A model generated the notes under the pieces. It saw only the letters and a list, made by a program, of their open reading frames with translations, had not been told where the DNA came from and searched no databases. Shown piece after piece: positions 60,335 through 64,000 of a stretch of 64,000 nucleotides of DNA; position 1 is the first letter of the stretch; every line of letters starts with the position of its first letter. The position numbers and the translations under genes were made by a program. The DNA comes from Paenibacillus albus (GTDB lineage: Bacteria > Bacillota > Bacilli > Paenibacillales > Paenibacillaceae): NCBI RefSeq assembly GCF_003952225.1, contig NZ_CP034437.1:4416501-4480500 (forward strand). Reading direction: 5' to 3'.

Positions 60335-62086
60335 TTATCGATACCAGGATGCTTGGAGCTCAAACATTTGGTAGTACTCGCCTTCCAGCTGCATCAATTC
60401 ATCGTGCGAGCCTGATTCGACAAGCACGCCGTCTTTCATGACCAGAATGAGATCCGCCAGTCTCGCGGCCCCCAAACGATGGGTCACCATTAGCGCTGAA
60501 CGACCTTGCGTGACTTGGAGGAACAGTTCGAATGCCTGCTTCTCCGCCGCCGGGTCCAGCGCTGCGGTCGGTTCGTCGAAGAAGACGAATTTCGCATTGC
60601 GAAGCAGCGCGCGTGCGGTTACGATTCGCTGCCATTCCCCGCCAGAGGGCTCCATCCCGCCAAAAGCCGCACCGATTTGTTCATCTAAATCGGTAAAGTT
60701 GGAACCGACAGCTTGCAGCGTCGAGGAGAGCTTACTGTCATTGTTGAGTTCTGACAGTTCACTAATGGCAACATTTTCTCGGAGCGTAATGGCTAGCTTG
60801 GTGAAATCCTGAAATACGGCTGACATATGATCGCGTTCGGCTCTGGGTGAGCGATTCCCATCCGAATGCTGCCAAACAACATCTCCTCCGCTCAGCGCAT
60901 ACAATCCCGTTAATACCTTCACTAACGTCGACTTGCCGGAACCATTGTGTCCCACCAATGCCGCACGGCAACCACTAGGGATGTTGAACGAAACATCATT
61001 AACGGCTAGTTTCTCCGAGCCTGGGTAAGCAAAGCTTAGCTGTTGAACCCGCAGGTCGAGCTCGTTCACGCTTGCGGAGGCAGCAACTAACGATGAAGAC
61101 TCTTGCGCGGGCGATTCGGATGAGGTTACACGAATGTCATGAATACCAACCTGCTTCATATAGGCGTTGTAATCTTCCCACCTCATGTACATGGTACGCA
61201 TGGACGCACCTTGACTGATCAGACTCGTCAGCTGCGACTGCAGCATCGTGAAGGCCATGAACAACAACGAGAAGCCGCCCGCAGAAAGCTCGGGTTCATG
61301 TGGAATCAACACGAGCAAGGCAATGAGAAGTCCGCTTAACAACGCCATGAGCAGACTCGGCCCGAGCTTGCGAACCTCAGACTTGCTTGCAGTCAGCAGC
61401 GTTTCTCGCGATTGCTGCTGATGAAGCTGCACCCAGCGACTTGCAAGCAGCGGCTGCAAGCCGAATAGCCGCAGCTCTTTCGCAGCCTCCCTCTTGGTCA
61501 TCAAATCCGCATAATGTCGGAGGAGTCTTCGATTGCCGGTCTGACTGCGGTCCGTACGCTCTATGCTTTCAGCTGATTTTCCTGTAGCGTGCCAGAGCAA
61601 GCTCGCCACTGCGACGACAACGAGAGCGGGGATCCATTGGCCGAATAGCAGTATCATCGCAATCAAAGTTATGGATAGGAGTGATGTCTGCATGAGCTGT
61701 ATCCCCGTGCTGTAAATGTCGGAGAAAGACACTTTGGCGGCGCGTTCGTACTGGTTTTTAGCTGTCGGTGATTCAATAATCGCAAGTGGGAGGCTGGCAT
61801 TATGGTGCATCAGCAGCCGCTGTTCTTCATGCGTGCCGATCTCCATCAGCCTTGTCATGGCCATAGGAATGGGGACACCTAGCGCAATATTGTTAATGAA
61901 CATGAGTGCGCCAAGGTTTGCTGCTGCTTTAAGTATTCGAACAATTGATTCGGAGGGTCGCCATAGCTGGATATGGTCTACCAGTGACTTGACTAGCCAG
62001 AGTTCCAAGGGCATCACAGGAACTGCGATTAAGCTGAATAACAGGAGTATAACCACGGGGCTTTTCTCTAGGCGAAACAGAATCAT
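60335..62086 (-). CDS. ABC exporter half-transporter (first of a pair)
   Basis: 583 residues: membrane domain (about 10-320) and ATPase with Walker A GHNGSGKST, a PSGGEWQRIVTARALL signature (PSGGE instead of LSGGE) and Walker B FVFFDEPTAALDP. The weak signature and strong partner suggest one degenerate ATP site in a heterodimer. The ATG has a poor Shine-Dalgarno (AGAGATGCTGCA). A promoter is seen about 100 bp upstream. Confidence 0.9.
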   Translation of the reverse strand: MILFRLEKSPVVILLLFSLIAVPVMPLELWLVKSLVDHIQLWRPSESIVRILKAAANLGALMFINNIALGVPIPMAMTRLMEIGTHEEQRLLMHHNASLPLAIIESPTAKNQYERAAKVSFSDIYSTGIQLMQTSLLSITLIAMILLFGQWIPALVVVAVASLLWHATGKSAESIERTDRSQTGNRRLLRHYADLMTKREAAKELRLFGLQPLLASRWVQLHQQQSRETLLTASKSEVRKLGPSLLMALLSGLLIALLVLIPHEPELSAGGFSLLFMAFTMLQSQLTSLISQGASMRTMYMRWEDYNAYMKQVGIHDIRVTSSESPAQESSSLVAASASVNELDLRVQQLSFAYPGSEKLAVNDVSFNIPSGCRAALVGHNGSGKSTLVKVLTGLYALSGGDVVWQHSDGNRSPRAERDHMSAVFQDFTKLAITLRENVAISELSELNNDSKLSSTLQAVGSNFTDLDEQIGAAFGGMEPSGGEWQRIVTARALLRNAKFVFFDEPTAALDPAAEKQAFELFLQVTQGRSALMVTHRLGAARLADLILVMKDGVLVESGSHDELMQLEGEYYQMFELQASWYR

Positions 62087-62166
62087 TGCAGCATCTCTAA
62101 CGCATAAGTAATACTTGATGATACCGTTTCACCTCATCCTTTGACGAATGATATAAACATAGTTCT

Positions 62167-62296
62167 TTTACCAAATAAAGTATAGACTTATAATGATCCG
62201 GGATTTATAATACAAATATAGGGAGCCTTAATGAGGTCCCCTCTGCTTTGAATCACTTATAAATAGCTAACCGACACCTAAAGAGGTGTCTTTTTT
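62167..62296 (+). ncRNA. Candidate small RNA transcription unit
   Basis: On the plus strand, TTTACC (62167-62172), 16 bp, TATAAT (62189-62194), then about 80 nt without a good reading frame, then a terminator GACACCT-aaag-AGGTGTC-TTTTTT (62273-62296). Both neighbouring genes are on the minus strand, so this terminator serves no known gene. The TATAAT overlaps the exporter promoter on the other strand. Speculative. Confidence 0.35.
62187..62215 (-). promoter_or_regulatory. Probable promoter of the exporter pair
   Basis: Minus strand TTGTAT (62210-62215), 17-bp spacer, TATAAG (62187-62192). The -35 is only a partial match. Confidence 0.45.
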
Positions 62297-62349
62297 ATTT
62301 TATATTTGCATTTTCATATGCGTTTGCCAGTCCGATCGGGCGTTCAACA

Positions 62350-62378
62350 CAAAAAAAGCAGCCGTACAAGACGGCTGC
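62350..62378 (-). terminator. Terminator after the squalene/phytoene synthase-like gene
   Basis: Minus strand GCAGCCGT-cttgt-ACGGCTGC followed by TTTTTTT. Confidence 0.9.
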
Positions 62379-62405
62379 GATAGTTGAGCTTACAATGCTG
62401 CTCAT

Positions 62406-63197
62406 TTATTTGATTAGACTTACAATTTTCAGTACCGTCTCTCTTGTCAGCTTGCTTCCGCCCGCAGAGATAAGATTCACTGTAGCATGGGCTAACGCTA
62501 ACGGGATTTTGCAAAATTTCAACGCTGGTCCTTTATTCAAATCATCGACGTAGGAATCAGCAATTGCCAAATTTCGGCGGGTGTACTGCAGCATGTCCTT
62601 GAACTCCCAGCCATCTGGGAAGAAGTCCACTCCCCGCTTAAGATCCTCTTCTCGGTTGCGGATGATGTTCACGGCTTGCAGTCCTCTACCGAATGCGACA
62701 GACTTCTCACGATCGGATTTCGTTCCGTCATTCCACATCCAAAGCTCAGACAGCATTTCGCCAACCATTCCGGCTACGCTGTAGGTATAGAGGTCCAAAT
62801 CTTCTTCCGTATGGATACTCCATCCATTCTGAACCCAATCGGCCATTTGCGCAGACATTTTGGCAATATAAGGGAATACGATCGGAGCAGCAGTCGGCGG
62901 GCACAAAGTCGCCCATTCGTCTAGCTGCATTGAAACTGCTGGTAATACCTCTCGATACGGCGCCAACAACTTTTGAGTGGCATCGATCACCTGCGTGGAC
63001 TCAAATGCTTCATTGATCCCGCTTAACAGCTCCGCCTTCAATTGTGTCGTAATCTCTTCATGATCCTCGATTTCATCTATTGCACGCATGCATAAATAGG
63101 CAGATGCGACTGCCTCTTTTAACGCGCCGTCCAATTTACTAATTGGTATATAAAAAGTACGGCTCGTGTTTTTTAACATCTCCATCGCGCTTTTCAT
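62406..63197 (-). CDS. Squalene/phytoene synthase-family protein
   Basis: 263 residues from ATG 63197. GGAGGG is 16 nt upstream, so ATT 63206 (7 nt from it) is an alternative rare start. All-alpha prenyl-synthase fold: SRTFYIPISKL, first Asp-rich motif RAIDEIEDHEE, and second motif NIIRNREEDLKRGVDFFP. In the second motif the first aspartate of the usual RDxxED is asparagine, which may alter Mg-diphosphate binding. It may make C30 or C40 head-to-head prenyl products or have another use. Alone, with no isoprenoid genes nearby. Confidence 0.85.
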   Translation of the reverse strand: MKSAMEMLKNTSRTFYIPISKLDGALKEAVASAYLCMRAIDEIEDHEEITTQLKAELLSGINEAFESTQVIDATQKLLAPYREVLPAVSMQLDEWATLCPPTAAPIVFPYIAKMSAQMADWVQNGWSIHTEEDLDLYTYSVAGMVGEMLSELWMWNDGTKSDREKSVAFGRGLQAVNIIRNREEDLKRGVDFFPDGWEFKDMLQYTRRNLAIADSYVDDLNKGPALKFCKIPLALAHATVNLISAGGSKLTRETVLKIVSLIK

Positions 63198-63349
63198 GTT
63201 AATAATGGGAATTCCCTCCAAAATAGTTCTCTGACTATGATTTCATGATCTCTAAATAATTATGATAACACATTTTTGAAGGGCGTAGTCTATCATCAAT
63301 TGAACATTCTGCTAACTGTTCGTAATCGAGCTTGTTCCAGGCACTTGTC

Positions 63350-63621
63350 TTATCGTTCCACCGCCGAAAACGCTAGCACATAGCGAAAGGGCTTCGCATT
63401 AAACGACTGCGGACGATCGATCCCCTTCTCGGCAACAGCTGCCTTTAATCCCTCAGGAAAAGAGAGATGTTCAAAGCCTACAATCGTCGCCTGAGGCGAC
63501 TTCGACAACACGGCAGCGTCAGACGATCCCCAAGCACGTTCGGAATGATTACCGGTCCGTTCTCTGACCAATAGGCAGCCAAACTATTCGTCGTGCCCAA
63601 ATCAATACCGATGGTCGCCAA
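63350..63621 (-). pseudogene. Decayed Hsp70/DnaK-like fragment
   Basis: TTG 63621 (GAGGG upstream) begins TIGIDLGTTNSLAAYWSEN, then GPVIIPNVLGDRLT, the unmistakable ATPase N-terminus of Hsp70 (HscC-like). The frame breaks at once and stops at 63478. A second frame, reaching a stop at 63350, continues AVLSKSPQATIVGFEHLSFPEG and ends FRYVLAFSAVER, a tail I do not recognise as Hsp70. So only about 40 residues of a 550-600-residue protein remain, with a frameshift and a large deletion. The intact C-terminus is absent. Confidence 0.7.
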
Positions 63622-63720
63622 TCCTTTTCCCTCGCTTTGCGTCAAGACGCTTTTGTATGGTTTTAGTACATTTATACAGCATCCGATCGAAATCCTTTTT
63701 TATCGCTGCATAATGCCCAG

Positions 63721-63748
63721 AGAAAAAAGCCCGCGTGTACGCGGACTT
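63721..63748 (-). terminator. Terminator after the GNAT gene
   Basis: AAGCCCGCGT-gt-ACGCGGACTT pairs with one mismatch; the minus strand continues TTTTTTCT. Confidence 0.7.
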
Positions 63749-63784
63749 CATTCACGGAGTATTCAGGCCAACCTAAATCTTGCC

Positions 63785-64000
63785 TTAAATCAGCTTTACC
63801 ATACGGCGATAGTCGCTGTCGCCAATGCGCAGCGTTCCGGTTTCGGTATAGCCGCTTGCTATGTACAGCTTGTAAGCTCTGTCATTATAGGCTTCCACGA
63901 TAAGCGCCGTGCGATCGAACCCGAGCTCGGCTGCGCGCAGCTCAGCCGCAGTCATAAGCTGCTTCGCTATCCCCTGCCCGCGGTAAGTCGCTGCGACAGC
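63785..64000 (-). CDS. GNAT-family N-acetyltransferase, C-terminal 71 residues
   Basis: The 3' end of a gene that begins beyond the window. Acetyl-CoA-binding motif A is TYRGQGIAKQLMTAAE, and the closing LIVEAYNDRAYKLYIASGYTETG is the usual GNAT motif-B region. Ends DSDYRRMVKLI. The acceptor cannot be told. Confidence 0.85.
   Translation of the reverse strand, partial: AVAATYRGQGIAKQLMTAAELRAAELGFDRTALIVEAYNDRAYKLYIASGYTETGTLRIGDSDYRRMVKLI

Noticed and set aside
62406..63197. Idea that this gene and the ABC exporter pair form one isoprenoid export operon
   Set aside because: A strong terminator at 62350-62378 and a separate promoter at about 62190 lie between them.
1..64000. Search for tRNA, rRNA, CRISPR arrays, transposases and phage genes
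   Set aside because: None seen by eye on either strand; repeats present are operators, terminators or protein-domain repeats.

Overview
The window looks like chromosomal DNA of a Paenibacillus-type Gram-positive bacterium (Paenibacillaceae). Base composition is moderate, Shine-Dalgarno sequences are strong (AGGAGG type), TTG and GTG starts are common, lipoprotein and SLH-type surface proteins are present, and the regulatory sites resemble Fur, Rex and CcpA boxes. I see no rRNA, tRNA, CRISPR array, prophage or insertion sequence. Species is not determinable by eye.

Layout. 1-6.6 kb: the start of a nucleoside hydrolase, an ABC exporter, a lone LolD/MacB-type ATPase, a VOC protein behind an operator-like palindrome, and an AraC regulator divergent from a sugar-catabolism pair (a frameshifted Gfo/Idh/MocA oxidoreductase and a Hyi-like isomerase). 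6.6-16.6 kb: a large SLH/Ig-repeat surface protein, a MarR-DoxX pair marked by three copies of one palindrome, an APC permease, dienelactone hydrolase, RidA, and a yjlC-ndh pair preceded by a Rex-like box. 16.6-30.3 kb: an OYE reductase with a divergent ArsR regulator that starts at CTG, a serine hydrolase, an XRE/DUF2975 pair, gpmA, a Fur-boxed siderophore-uptake group (FhuF-like, binding protein, Btr-like regulator), a DsbA/quinone-reductase pair sharing operator-like repeats, MsrAB, and a two-component system whose kinase is frameshifted.

30.3-51.6 kb is the most striking region. A tightly packed minus-strand run of 15 genes goes from a 978-residue membrane-tethered binding protein with sugar-binding-like domains down to a 51-residue protein just before a terminator. 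It carries two pairs of sugar ABC permeases, an NHL/TPR membrane protein, a YIP1 protein, a DUF5696 protein, a DUF5060 glycosidase, GH26 and GH5 glycosidases, a PhyH oxygenase, a GNAT and a small kinase-like protein. A lipoprotein binding protein and a LacI regulator lie just upstream. No ATPase is encoded in it, so a shared MsmX-type ATPase is inferred. This looks like a Gram-positive polysaccharide-utilisation locus, possibly for a beta-mannan or glucomannan, with several membrane components of unknown role.

51.6-57.2 kb is a four-gene efflux/export operon with two different ATPases, one carrying a C-terminal AbrB-like domain, plus a lipoprotein adaptor and a double-size FtsX/MacB permease. 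57.4-64 kb holds a beta-propeller protein, a two-gene ABC exporter pair, a squalene/phytoene synthase-like protein, a decayed Hsp70 fragment and the 3' end of a GNAT gene. Function assignments rest on motif reading by eye; no database search was run.
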